Part shown: piece by piece, positions 1 through 10,161 of the stretch
Numbering within the stretch: the stretch's first letter is position 1
Layout of the letters: each line of letters begins with the position of its first letter
Program-made: the position numbers and the translations under genes
The notes under the pieces: model-generated
Told to the model about the DNA's origin: nothing
What the model saw: the letters and a program-made list of their open reading frames with translations, nothing else
Database searches by the model: none
DNA from: Phanerochaete sordida
Lineage: Eukaryota; Basidiomycota; Agaricomycetes; Polyporales; Phanerochaetaceae
Length of the DNA stretch: 64,000 bases
Assembly (NCBI GenBank): GCA_019973155.2
Contig: BPQB01000002.1
Location: 372,001-436,000, forward strand
Reading direction: 5' to 3'

Positions 1-1249
1 TTTTGCAGCTTGTCGCCGCTTTTGACGGTGATCTCGCACGTCGAGACCTCCGCCATGCCGACCGCGAGGAAGCACATGAGCCCGATGTCGGGGTTGTCCG
101 CCTGGATGAATACCATCGCGCGCGTCGCGACACAGGCGATGAACGCCTGCGAGAGCATCTGCGCGACGGGGTCGGGCTCGTTCGGGAGGACGACGGCGGG
201 CGACGACGCATAGTACGCGCCAGGCACGGCGGCCGTGCGCACGACCGTGCCGCGCACCGGGCTGTGCCAGCGGTGGTAGCTCGTCGCGCTCAGGAACGCC
301 TGGTACACGGTCCCGCCCGCGAACGCGCCGGCCAGCGCGTCGTCGGCGAGCATGTGTGTGAGCGAGTACGGCGCGCCCTTGAGCCAGAACGTGTCCGAGG
401 CCTTCACGCCCGACGCGATGCGGTACACGGTCGACTCGCACGCGTTCGTGATGACGGCGTCGTCGTCTGGGGCCGCGACGGGGCGCACGCCGGGGCGGAA
501 GACGCGGGTGAAGAAGTCGTCCCAGGAGGCGAAGCCGTGGTACTCTTTGGCGGGATCGCAGACGAAGGTCTCCGCAAAGTTGGGCATCTTCTCGCTCGCT
601 TTGGGGCCGAACCAGCCATCATCGCTGGCGGTCAGGACGCATCGAGACTCAGGGCAGGTGAGGAAGGCCGCCCAGACGTCAAACATCCGCTTGAACATCG
701 AGTTTACTCGAGGATTGGTGAACATTGCCTGTCCCGCAGGCGTCCCCATCGGCCAGTTGAGGACAGCGTTGATGGGGAAGGCGACAAATGCGTTGTCCTC
801 AAATGCCGGCGCGGTGGTGAGGACGTGGTCGAAGAGCTTGAGCATGAGCTTGTAATCCCTGATCTGCGACTATGAGTCTCCCGAATATCGTAGAATTTTA
901 AGCCGGGGATGTTCTTTACCTGAGGTCTTCCTACAGGATCCTTGTCGTAAGGCGCCCCCTCCGGAATTTGCTCGAACATTTGATGAAATCCCATGTAGAT
1001 GACTGGGTCGCCCTCGATGAAGTGCTGAAACTCTTGGATGACTGGGTGCAAGGCGACGTTGCTGCGGTCCTGGTGTTCGACAAGCGAGATCTTCCTATCG
1101 AGCCAGCGCACGATGATCTCGGCATTGTCGGGCAGCCAGCCACCAATGCGACGGAACAGCCTCCAGCTGGAATGAGTGTCGCTCGTGCTACTGAGCTGCA
1201 GGTCCCATAAGTGTCAGCGAGAACGCGAGTAAAGACGACGTACGGCCAT
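1..1249 (-). CDS. PsiD-like phosphatidylserine/tryptophan decarboxylase, copy 1 (3' end cut by window)
   Basis: Pyridoxal-independent, pyruvoyl-type decarboxylase family (phosphatidylserine decarboxylase fold, PsiD-like branch with an N-terminal PSDC-type domain). Exons on the minus strand are 1249-1244, 1195-920 and 863 to beyond 1; the introns are 48 and 56 nt with GT-AG ends. The first exon is only ATG plus one codon, exactly as in the complete paralog at 8768-10161, and this decided the start. Readable landmarks shared with that paralog are RIGGWLP, HPVIQEFQ, EGDPVIYMGFHQMFEQ, ACEST, LSATSYHRWHSPV and MAEVSTCE. The C-terminal self-cleavage motif lies off the window, so activity cannot be judged. 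The substrate is unknown: family members act on phosphatidylserine or aromatic amino acids, and no other psilocybin-type genes are nearby. Confidence 0.88.
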
Positions 1250-1959
1250 TACAGCGCGCCGACTGCTGTCTGCGTCTGCCGTAGAGGGATTCAAAGGTCT
1301 AGGAGCGAAGGTCACAAGCCGCGAAATATATTACCGACAGCATTTTCGCTGTCAGCAGCGGGGCAGCTAAATGCCGTTTATATGAGTGAGCATCAGACAC
1401 GGCGCGGGAGCGTGTACTCACGTTACAGGTAATCAGCCTATGACCCTTGAAAGCATGACATTCGACGACGAAGCGCAGAGCCTTTCATGGCAACCCAAAC
1501 AGGAACGTTACGTCCGCGCACATGCATGTATAGTAAAATGCCCTCGTTCCGTCGACTAACTCCATCAAAGAAACAACACGCTATCCACGAAGTGAGATCA
1601 CATACGCAGTTTCGGAACGTACGGTGACGTGTTGGTGTGGGGCAACACCGGTATTATTCTCGCCACGCATGGCACTTGAACGGTGCCGGTCTTTGAGGCT
1701 GTGGCGGGCACTGATTTGCCGGCAGGGACGGTATTGAATGCAGCGCCACTTCGGGGCTGACATGGACAGGTCGCAGGTTCGGAAGCTCTGCGTGGTCAAG
1801 AGGTCAGATGATACACGACACGAGAGAAATCACTGCACATACACGTCCTAGCTCTGCATTCGTCAGAGCGGAAAGGGTAAGAGAAAATTCGGAGCGAGCG
1901 CCGTCACGAAATTAGTGGTTGGAGACCAAGACCACAGATCAAGATACGCGTCGTTTCCT
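1250..1959. other. Intergenic, no gene seen
   Basis: Contains the upstream region of decarboxylase copy 1, reading leftward. Short open frames here lack recognisable protein segments and consistent splice signals. No repeat was noticed. Confidence 0.5.
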
Positions 1960-2390
1960 GCCATAGCGGCATTCAACGGGTCATACTTTATGTTGGTATA
2001 GTCCTGCGAGAACTTGATCTTCGCCTTGCGGCGGAAAATGACGCAGGAGTCGGAAATGGAATATCCTGAGCTCCTTACCCTTCTTGATCTCCTACTCATC
2101 GCACACGGTGACCTAGCACGGCAAGGCCTCCGCCATGCTGACGGCGAGGACGCACATGGGGGATAGGGACGGTGGCGGGGTTATCTGCGCGAACAGAGAC
2201 GGTCGCGCGCGCTGTGTGGTGCTTGTACTGAACGCTTACGAGTTATTGGGTGCGGCGGGGGAGGAGTCTTCAGGAAAGCCCATGGTGGTGAAATTACGTG
2301 CCGAGGACATTCGCAATGCAAACGGCAGTGCCGTTCATCGTAGTTTGTCGCGCTCAGGAACGCCTGGCGAGAGTTCCGCCGAGGGAGTCA
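1960..2390 (-). pseudogene. Decayed PsiD-like decarboxylase (C-terminal relic)
   Basis: The minus strand still aligns to the C-terminal third of the decarboxylase at 8768-10161, both as DNA and as protein. Landmarks are a CVIFRR segment followed by KIKFSQDY and DPLNAAMAG (intact copy: CLIFRP, KITFSEDY, PLNAAI), a MAEALP block matching MAEVST, and GFPEDSSPAAPNNS matching GFPDDPDPAAPNNS. The self-cleavage GGST motif of the intact copy is replaced here by a SISDS-like reading, and frameshifts and stops separate the blocks. There is no trace of the N-terminal exons. This is a dead third copy lying between the two intact ones. The edges are approximate, set by where the similarity fades. Confidence 0.82.
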
Positions 2391-2429
2391 AGTTCCTAGT
2401 GTCCGGGGTATTACCCTTCACCATGCCCC

Positions 2430-3010
2430 CGAATACCACAGCGTCGGAAGCGCCCTCACGCCGGAAGAGCTTCACGGCGTCGGTCTCCAGGCCGCGCAGC
2501 TCAGAACCGACTCTTACGACCCGCTCGCGGCATTCAAGCAGTGATCACAAGGCTTCGCGAAGTACGCGACGGCCATCGCGCGGAGGTTCTGTCCAAGAAT
2601 GTGGCAGTGCCGCATTGGCACGCGTGGCCGCTGACGGAAGTGCCGCCTGGCTGAACTGCGCGCCCCTGCTCACGCACCGCGCTGTCGGCAGCGCACAGGC
2701 AGATAGCGGCGTGCTCGACTCGCTCTTCGGCGCGAGCGACCGGGGCGAGGGCGGTGCGGCGCTGCTTTGTGCAACGACCTCACCAGCGACGTGCGGTACA
2801 CGCGCTGAAGCGAGTCGCTGGGCGCGTTGAAGAACGCGATGGCGTACCTGGGTAGCTGTCGAGGCCCTCGAGGAGGTCGTCGGGCTCGTACGCGCTCGCG
2901 CAGCTGAGCAGGAAGGACACCGCCGAGCTCGTCGACCGCGCGGCGTCGCTGCTTTCAAGCACCCGCCTTCCGGACTCGAGCGAGGTGAGTAGCCATATGT
3001 CGCGCACGAG
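2430..3010 (-). other. Degenerate coding-like stretch, unidentified
   Basis: The minus strand reads as fairly natural protein in blocks (WLLTSLESGRRVLESSD, AVSFLLSCASAYEPDDLL, then in another frame FFNAPSDSLQRVYRTSLV), but frames shift and stops intervene. I do not recognise the family. It directly abuts the decarboxylase relic and may be the remains of an unrelated gene in the same decayed block. Confidence 0.3.
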
Positions 3011-3345
3011 GCTGCCTACTTACTCATTCGCGCGGCCGTGCAGATTCCTCTAAAACGCCTCCCCCAGTATAACGTCCAGTCTGGCTTGCGGTTCTCGGCC
3101 GGGAGTGAGTACTCGTTCTGAACGTTTGTTGCACGCTGACGAGCCCATAGCGAGGAGACAATGTGTGACTGCCTTCAACAGTCTCCCGGAGGACTCGATC
3201 TACACGCTTGCGATGCATATCGCGCCGTCCTGGTTTGTTCGCCCCTGCGAACAACCTGCAGCCCGAAGTTCCCGTCATGAGTTATATTCTATGGTTTGAG
3301 CCGCCCATGAACAGATTTGTAGTCCTCGCTAGCTGAAGACTGGCT

Positions 3346-3822
3346 ATGGATGAATTTGCGGCCATCTCATTCAGGATGTTATTGGCTGACAGTCCGATGA
3401 CCGCAGTGCGAGACTTGATGTGCGTCTTGACTACCCGGCATCATTGTCGTTGTACTGACATGGACATGCAGGCAGACCGGCTTGACCTCGTGAATACGAT
3501 CGATTTTTGCCAACACCTGCTCACAGTGCGTACCTGTACTCTGTCATGGTGCAACTGAGCTGAGCCTTGCCAGCAAAAAGAACCTCAACTCGCACGCGCT
3601 AAACACATCCCCGAGTGGAAAGAGTACGACAGCGAGATCGCGCACTTCGCCCGTCAGCTGGCTGAAAGCGGGATCATTCATTTCGGCATGGCAGACGCGG
3701 ATGCGACCGTGCTGGCGGGCGTTGGTGCTGCAAAGGCGGTCGGTCAGGAAACGCCGGGCTCGTCGGACAGCGCGCCTGACCACACCGGTGCTACCCCGCA
3801 GCACCCTAAAGATGAGTTATAA
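3346..3822 (+). CDS. Small 120-aa protein with C-terminal KDEL, unknown function
   Basis: Three exons, 3346-3405, 3472-3525 and 3574-3822, join in phase with GT-AG introns of 66 and 48 nt (donors gtgcgaga and gtgcgtac, acceptors catgcag and ttgccag). The ATG at 3346 is the first in frame. The product has a helical, charged middle (HIPEWKEYDSEIAHFARQL) and a Ser/Thr/Pro/Gly tail that ends exactly in KDEL before the TAA. KDEL/HDEL is the ER retrieval signal of soluble lumenal proteins, but no N-terminal signal peptide is visible, so either an upstream exon is missing or the KDEL is chance. No family was recognised. The model rests on phase-consistent splicing and protein-like composition. Confidence 0.5.
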
Positions 3823-4761
3823 TTGGATCTTTATCTGCTGTATAATTTTTGGGGCTGGAATAGAGCTGCCCTATGCTCGATCGTCTTCGTGTGCGACCTG
3901 GTCAAGGTCAGAGGTGTGGTGCATCCTCTTCATGGTGCACGGACGCCCGCTGCCGCCGCACGACAGCGATAACAAGCCTGAACCACTACACGGGCTGTAC
4001 GAGATAGATTTTCCTGTGCAACAAGGTTACGCATAGCTTTCCATGTGCCCGACGCTAGCAGATCGAGCGCTTCGAGACTACTCGTCAGTGTCACTTCCGC
4101 GTACACAGCATGTCTGCTTATAGCTGACTTATCTGCCGCCATGTAGCTGAACGTTTGTCCTCGCCCTGACAGGCCTGTGTCGTTTCTAAGACGCTGTCGC
4201 GAGGGCCGGGCGAACGCCTCGACGACGCCCCGCTCGGAGGTAAACCGAGCCGCTACCTGTCAGCCCACTCGCCCTCGGTCCCCTGGCGGATGCGGTACTG
4301 TACACACTTCCGCCGGCGATGCGTCTTCCGCACCTCAATGATGCGCCCAAGCGTCGATATGCAACTTGATTTCCGTCGCCCGGAAGGCTGTTCTCGTCTA
4401 GCGCCTGTCCACCTCCTAGTTTGAACGGCGGTAGGCGAGTTAAGGGTAAATTGAAGAGGGCATCTATAACACGATGGACGAGATGGTCATTTGAGGCCTG
4501 CTCGTTATGGCGTCCGCGGTCCTCGAGCTATCCCAGGAGAGACATGTCTCTGCCGCGTTCAGTGCAAGCCCTGTTCCGCTGGGTAGTTCCCGACATCACT
4601 GATAGTTGACATCCTTGTATGGTTTCAGCAATTCCTGTAGGAGACAACAGCCATCGCCGCATCACGACGGCCCGCCACCGCAGGAGCATATCTTGCGCTC
4701 GCGCTGGGACGTGTACCCAACTCCTCGCGCAGCCCCGTACCACTATCCAAATCCTACGGAA
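3823..4761. other. Intergenic, no gene seen
   Basis: Nothing protein-like with splice support between the KDEL gene and the membrane protein. A frame open from 4606 leads into the next gene but contains no ATG before 4762. It could be an upstream exon or leader of that gene. Confidence 0.4.
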
Positions 4762-5700
4762 ATGCTCACTACGACCAGCGGCACTGGCTCTTCAACCTCG
4801 CCCGGAGTACTGTACGAGATTAGCAGTACGGACCCCTCGCTGGTTTATGCTGGAGACTGGCATTCCGGCGACATGTCCGCGGACGCTGGGCAGACCGCGC
4901 AGGGGACCAAGAGTGCGGGTGCGAACGTAACCTTCATCTTCGAAGGTGGGCGTATCTGCACATAAATGCCTAGCTTGCGCTAACGATGTGAGTAGGCACG
5001 CTGGTCTCCGCGTTTGGTACAATCGACACCAGCGGTATTAGCTGTACCTGGTCGCTGGACGGCGACGGACCCCACATCGTTGACCAACCCGGACAGCCGT
5101 CGACTCAGTATCGTTTTCCAATATTCAGTCAGCAAGTGCCATCCGCAAACCACACCCTCGTCATTGTCAGCACGTCGAGCGAGAGAATGCTTTGGCTCGA
5201 TTACCTCACATACACCGGCACGAAGTTCATACCACCAAAAGCCGCCGTAGCTTCACCGTCAAGTTCCTCAACCGCATCATATAGCGGGGTCTCCACCACG
5301 AAGAGCGTCCCGTCGTGGGCCATTGCAATCGCGGCTATCGGAGCGATCGCGTTTGTCGCGCTCGCGGTCACCGGCGCTGTTCTACTTGTGCGCAGACGAC
5401 ACCGGCTACGGCTTGAACGGCCGCGTAGCTATGCCACGATCCACGAGCGCACCTTTGAAATCATTCCAACCGGTATGTCGCGCTCCTTCTATGGCGTCTG
5501 CGAGATTGCTGACTTGTTGGGCTGGCACCGGCGTAGACAAACCCAAGGAAAGCAGCATCTCGGACGTGCTGCGGGTCAAGTTCACGGGCGCGCTGCGCTC
5601 GTCATCGCGGACGGCGCCTGGTGCAGCAACGCAGGTACCGTTGTCCTCCACAGTCTTCACGTCTGTCATCATGGGACCGTCGACTGTTGCAACGTCGTAG
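4762..5700 (+). CDS. Single-pass membrane glycoprotein (basidiomycete type)
   Basis: Exons 4762-4945, 4996-5472 and 5537-5700 give 274 aa. The extracellular part has the pattern common in basidiomycete single-pass proteins: a DPSLVYAGDW strand, GANVTFIFEGT, GTIDTSGISCTWSLDG, QYRFPIFSQQ and HTLVIVST, consistent with a beta-sandwich of galactose-binding type. A Ser-rich stalk, a membrane segment (WAIAIAAIGAIAFVALAV) and a basic stop-transfer (RRRHR) follow, then a short cytoplasmic tail. There is no clear N-terminal signal peptide. The start is uncertain: 4762 is the first in-frame ATG, but the frame is open back to 4606. The function of this family is unknown; sensing or adhesion at the cell surface is a guess. 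Confidence 0.7.
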
Positions 5701-6513
5701 TGGATGTCGTTCCCTACTCCGACGATAAATTGAATTTCCCCTTTAATCCAGCACTCCGGAGACCGTATTTTACACACACCGCGCTGTGTCATTATGCCGT
5801 ATATTTTCTGATTTCGTCTACGCATCGCGAGATCGCGCATTCTCAAGCAGAGTCTATGGTGAGTTCTGCATCCCTCAGTTGCCGCGGACCTGGCGGTGAT
5901 ACGAGCTTGACAGCGGCGCGCCTGGACCGGAACTCCCTTTCTGCGCTACCGCCACATCCTCCTCCAGTTGCTGTCCATTATTCTTGTCCTTGGCAATCTA
6001 AGTCACCGACCGTCTTCATTTGGTCCTCATTCGCACCACAGGGAAGCTGCGCCATATCCCCCGCTGCGGGAGGCATTGCCGAGCGTCTCAGAATCTGTCG
6101 TCACCGAGATCTGAACATGCATCTGCCTCACTCAACAGCACGTCCGGACGCTACAGTCAAAAGTACTGGGTCAAGCTCCAGTCAGCTGGCTGCTACGAGT
6201 CTTCGCGGCATCAGCTCCGCAGAGGTCCGCGCTTGTTCCGTATTCATTCGGAGCATCCCATCGTCTCAGCTGGTCCGCTCCTCGGTATAATCTCGAATTC
6301 GGGGTTTCGCTGGCACGCAGACGTCATGCATCTGACTTTGTCAGATGGTAGCCAAGCGGGCCGACGCCACAAAGGAAGTGTGTTATCCACGCGCTTTGAC
6401 CAAAGCGAGAAGCAGGTTCATTCCGGAGGGCGGAGGGCTGTGCGATGGTTCGGATGCCTGTGGGGTACATAGGCTTCCGTGGGCCGCCCAGTTCTATCAA
6501 GGTCTCCCCTACG
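5701..6513 (+). other. Spacer with an orphan cytoplasmic-tail-like reading frame
   Basis: From about 5927 to the TGA at 6112-6114 one frame reads like the disordered tail of a single-pass membrane protein (LSHRPSSFGPHSHHRE, then PPLREALPSVSESVV). No start, membrane segment or splice link to the gene upstream could be established. It may be a relic of a duplicated membrane-protein gene or an alternative 3' exon. The rest is the promoter of the GH43 gene. Confidence 0.3.
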
Positions 6514-8229
6514 ATGCTGAACGCCTTTGTTATAGCTCTTACGCTGGCTTCGGCCGTCTTCGCGCAGCCGAATCCGGGAAAAGTGACCGGAGACATTTCC
6601 GTGCATGACCCTACCATGTGCAGGGATAATGCTGGAACGTATTTCATCTTCGGTGCGTAGCCATCTTCCTCTGCGCGCTTTAGCTTGACCTGATCCGCTC
6701 TCGCTACAGCGACCGGTACCGGGATCCCCATCCATACTTCGACGGACAGAATCGCCTGGACCCAGATCGGATCGGTATGGCCCAATGGTGCCCCGTCCGA
6801 CACCAACCAATTCACTGGGACGACGAATGGGTATGCTATCACAATTTCTCCTTGGGTTTTTCCCGAGCTAATCGACGTAGGGCTATATGGGCACCGGACT
6901 GCACGTATCTCAACGGTCAATTTTACGTAAGCTCAGCAGGCTATCTGGTCTGCACGCACTGACCCTGCACTTGTACAGTTGTACTATGCCGCCTCGACCT
7001 TCGGGTCACAGAACGTGAGCAAATACGGCCCTTCGCGTTCGAATTTTGACATTTCTGGTCATAGTCTGGGATATTCTTTGCCACCTCGACCAGCGGGCTT
7101 CCCGGTGCGTCTAATGCTCAGTCGGCATGTGCGCATGATCCTGAGCATTTGAACACAGGCACATGGACTGACCACGGGCTTGTCACATCGACCGCCACTG
7201 GCGCCACCTATAATGTCAGTAATTCCTCTCCGCTACTGCTCAGACAGCGTCTCACGAACACGATAGGCTATCGACCCCAAGTAAGTCGAAGCTGAGCACT
7301 GCCGGAAGATCTCTCGGATTGCGCTGACGAGCTTCGTCTTTCCAGCCTCCTCATCGGTATGTCAGTTGCCCTCGGTCTTGTTATGCATGTAACGTGGAAT
7401 CTGCATAGACGGCTCGAACTGGATCCTTTCCCTTGGTTCTTTCTGGACCGGCATCAAGGAGTGAGTCTGTCACCTCGTCTACAAAATCTCGGAGGATACT
7501 GATCATCCCTGGTCGATATGACAGAATGACGTGAGTACATGCGGGCCTCTGCGTACCACCAAGACGTCTGACCGCCTTCCTTTCTTCAGACTTAGCTCTT
7601 CTACCGGCAAGCCGAGCAGCTCCAGCATCACGTCGCTCGCGCAGCGCACGGCCAACAACGGCGCGATCGAGGCGTCGGTCATCTGGAAGCAAGGCAGCTT
7701 CTACTACTTGTTCAGCAGCTGGGACAACTGCTGCCAGGGCCTGAACAGCACATACAACATCCGCGTCGGTCGGTCCTCTAGGTATATGCTTCGTATCCTG
7801 CTGGTGACCGCGCGCTGATGGGGCCTGGATGCAGTGCAAAGGGACCGTTCGTCGACCAGAGTGGCGTCGCCTTGACGAATGGCGGGGGTACCTTGGTCCT
7901 GGGTACCCATGGATCTGTACGCTTCTCGGAGCTCGCTCGTACATCTATTCTCTGACCGGGCTGAATATTTGATAGATCGTCGGGCCAGGCGGCCAGGACC
8001 TCATGTCTGACGTAGACGGTACAATCATGGTCTATCGTGAGCCGCTTTCCCTGGTCCTTCGATGCGAATACTGACTCCACTTTGGCATAACGAAGACTAC
8101 TACACCGCTACGACTAGCCTGGTATGTTCGCGCGCCTTGTGCGGAAATACGCTCATGTTTAATGTCCTTCTCGTGCAGCTCGGAATCAACCGACTCGATT
8201 TCTCGTCGGGATGGCCAGTTGTAGTCTAG
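6514..8229 (+). CDS. Secreted GH43 arabinan endo-1,5-alpha-L-arabinosidase
   Basis: Fifteen exons: 6514-6652, 6710-6830, 6881-6926, 6979-7014, 7065-7104, 7159-7214, 7267-7280, 7346-7356, 7409-7460, 7525-7530, 7590-7781, 7835-7916, 7976-8036, 8096-8121, 8179-8229. They join in frame to 310 aa, the usual length of single-domain fungal GH43 arabinanases. A signal peptide is clear (MLNAFVIALTLASAVFAQ). The three catalytic carboxylates are visible: the base Asp in SVHDPT (D32), the pKa-modulating Asp in NAIDPNL (D149) and the acid Glu in GAIEASVIW (E201). Other family blocks are IWAPDC, LGSFWTG, SSWDNCCQG and LVLGTHGS. It should cleave arabinan side chains of pectin outside the cell. Exon 10 is only 6 nt. 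Donor 6 is GTCAGT. Confidence 0.93.
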
Positions 8230-8767
8230 ATGTCTCGAAGAGGGGCCACTGATGCAGGTCTTCTCCGTACTCGCGACTGCTTGCTCCAGGGCGACACGTA
8301 ACACCCCGGTGGGCAATATAACAGCGCTTTCGCAGCAAAGTCGAGTGTATCATCTGGACATCTTTTGCACAATCAGCATACATGTCTTCGCTAAAATATG
8401 CCCATGCCTAGCCAGCTGAGATCACGGAAAATACGCCTCAGACCACATGACGATCCGCGATGACGCAGATGGTCCGCGCTACCTCGGTTCCCCGCAACCT
8501 GCAGGCTGCTTTCACCCGGGCTCTAGGAAGTCGAGCTCGGGGAGCTCCCACGGCGCGGCGATGATCCCTCCGATTGCTTGTAGGTGACCTACTGAGGGTT
8601 GTCTCCTTCAAGTCGTAACTACAAAGACACGTCTTCGTTCTGAAGTCATGAGAGTACAAGGGGTGAGATGAGATTCGCCAGGCAGCGGTGCACGAGCGAA
8701 GAGTCAAGACAGAATGCCAAGGTACACTTCATTTCCTACTATTGTACACTGATACTTGCTTGGAACG
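8230..8767. other. Convergent intergenic region
   Basis: 3' regions of the GH43 gene (plus) and decarboxylase copy 2 (minus). No further gene or repeat seen. Confidence 0.5.
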
Positions 8768-10161
8768 TCAGGCGGCCTCTACTGTAGCGATAGCGGCGTT
8801 CAGCGGGATGTTCTTGTCCTTGGGATAGTCCTCCGAGAACGTGATCTTCGTCTCGGGGCGGAAGATGAGGCAGTGAGTAGAGCCTCCAAAGTGGAACATG
8901 CCGATCTCCTCGCCCTTCTTGATCTGCTGCCCATCGCGCACGGTGACCTCGCAGGTCGAGACCTCCGCCATGCCGACAGCGACGAAGCACATGAGGCCGA
9001 TGGCGGGGTTGTCCGCGCGGACGTAGATGATCGCACGCGCGGCGATGCTCGTGATGAACGCCTGCGAGTTGTTCGGGGCGGCGGGGTCGGGGTCGTCGGG
9101 GAAGCCCATGACGGGGGACTCGGCGTAGTATGTGCCGGGGACGTTCACGACGCGGACGACGGTGCCGTTCACGGGGCTGTGCCAGCGGTGGTAGCTCGTC
9201 GCACTCAGGAACGCCTGGTAGACGGTCCCGCCAACGAACTGGCTCGCGAACGCGTCGCCCGCGAGCATGTAGTCGAGCGAGTACGGCTCGCCCTTGAGCC
9301 AGAAGGTGTCCGTCGCCTTCACGTCGTGCGCGAGCCGGTACTTCGTGGACTCGCACGCGTTGTTCACGATCGCGTCGTCCTCGGGAAACTCGACAGGGCG
9401 CACACCCGGCCGGAAGAGGCGCGTGAAGAAGTTGTCCCAGCACGTGAAGCCGTGGTACTCTTCGTTCGGGTCGCAGACATACGTCTCGACAAAGTCCGGC
9501 ATCGCCGCCGACGCGTTGGGGCCGAACCAGCCGTCGTCCGCAGTGGTGAGAACGCTGCGGGAGTCCGGAGAGTCCAGGTACGCAGCCCAGACGTCGAACA
9601 TCTGTTTGAACTGCGCGTTGACCCTGACGTCGGTGAACATAGCCAAGCCCGCAGGAGTGCCCATGGGCCAGTCGAGGATGGCGTTAATAGGGAATCCGAC
9701 GAGGTCGTTGTCCTCGTATGATGGAGCAGTGGAAATGATGTGGTTGAAGAGCCGAAGCATGAGATGGTAGTCGCGGACCTGTAGATTCGAATAAATTATC
9801 TGTCAAGAAACCTGACATGCAGTATGCACGTACCTGAGGCTTCCCAGTAGGATCCTTGTCGTAGGGCGGCTTTTGGGGCACTTGCTCGAACATCTGGTGG
9901 AAGCCCATGTAGATAACAGGGTCGCCCTCGATGAAGCGTTGGAACTCCTGAATGACAGGGTGTAGTTCCTGATTGATACGACTGGGGTGGTCGACAAGAG
10001 CTATCTTCTTGTCCAGCCAGCGCTTTAGAACGCCGTGGTCTTTGGGCAACCATCCGCCGATGCGGTGCTGGACCATACGGCCAGACTGGCCATGTGCTGC
10101 GTGCTGAGGATATATTCAGGTTAAAATCATGACGAAGGGAAAGGGTATTGCGTACGGTCAT
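8768..10161 (-). CDS. PsiD-like phosphatidylserine/tryptophan decarboxylase, copy 2 (complete)
   Basis: Exons 10161-10156, 10103-9834 and 9778-8768 give 428 aa, close to the roughly 440 aa of PsiD-type enzymes. The introns are 52 and 55 nt. The first exon is ATG ACC only, supported by the same layout in copy 1. An N-terminal PSDC-type domain (RIGGWLPKD, HPVIQEFQRFIEGDP, GFHQMFEQ) is followed by the catalytic domain with YHGFTCWDNFFTRLFRPG, ACEST, SATSYHRWHSPVNGTV, GLMCFVAVGMAEVSTCE and MFHFGGSTHC. The GGST at about residues 390-393 is where this family cuts itself between Gly and Ser to make the pyruvoyl cofactor (LGST in classical enzymes, GGSS in PsiD). No mitochondrial or membrane targeting is obvious, so it is probably cytosolic. 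The substrate cannot be told from sequence. Confidence 0.93.

Noticed and set aside
3..875. 290-aa plus-strand frame at the window start
   Set aside because: Antisense shadow of decarboxylase copy 1, same composition as the frame opposite copy 2.
2135..2830. 231-aa plus-strand frame
   Set aside because: Lies antisense to the decarboxylase relic and the degenerate block; no independent evidence.
8756..9721. 321-aa plus-strand frame opposite decarboxylase copy 2
   Set aside because: Arg/Ala/Val/Asp-rich antisense shadow of a GC-rich coding exon; the minus strand has clear family motifs.
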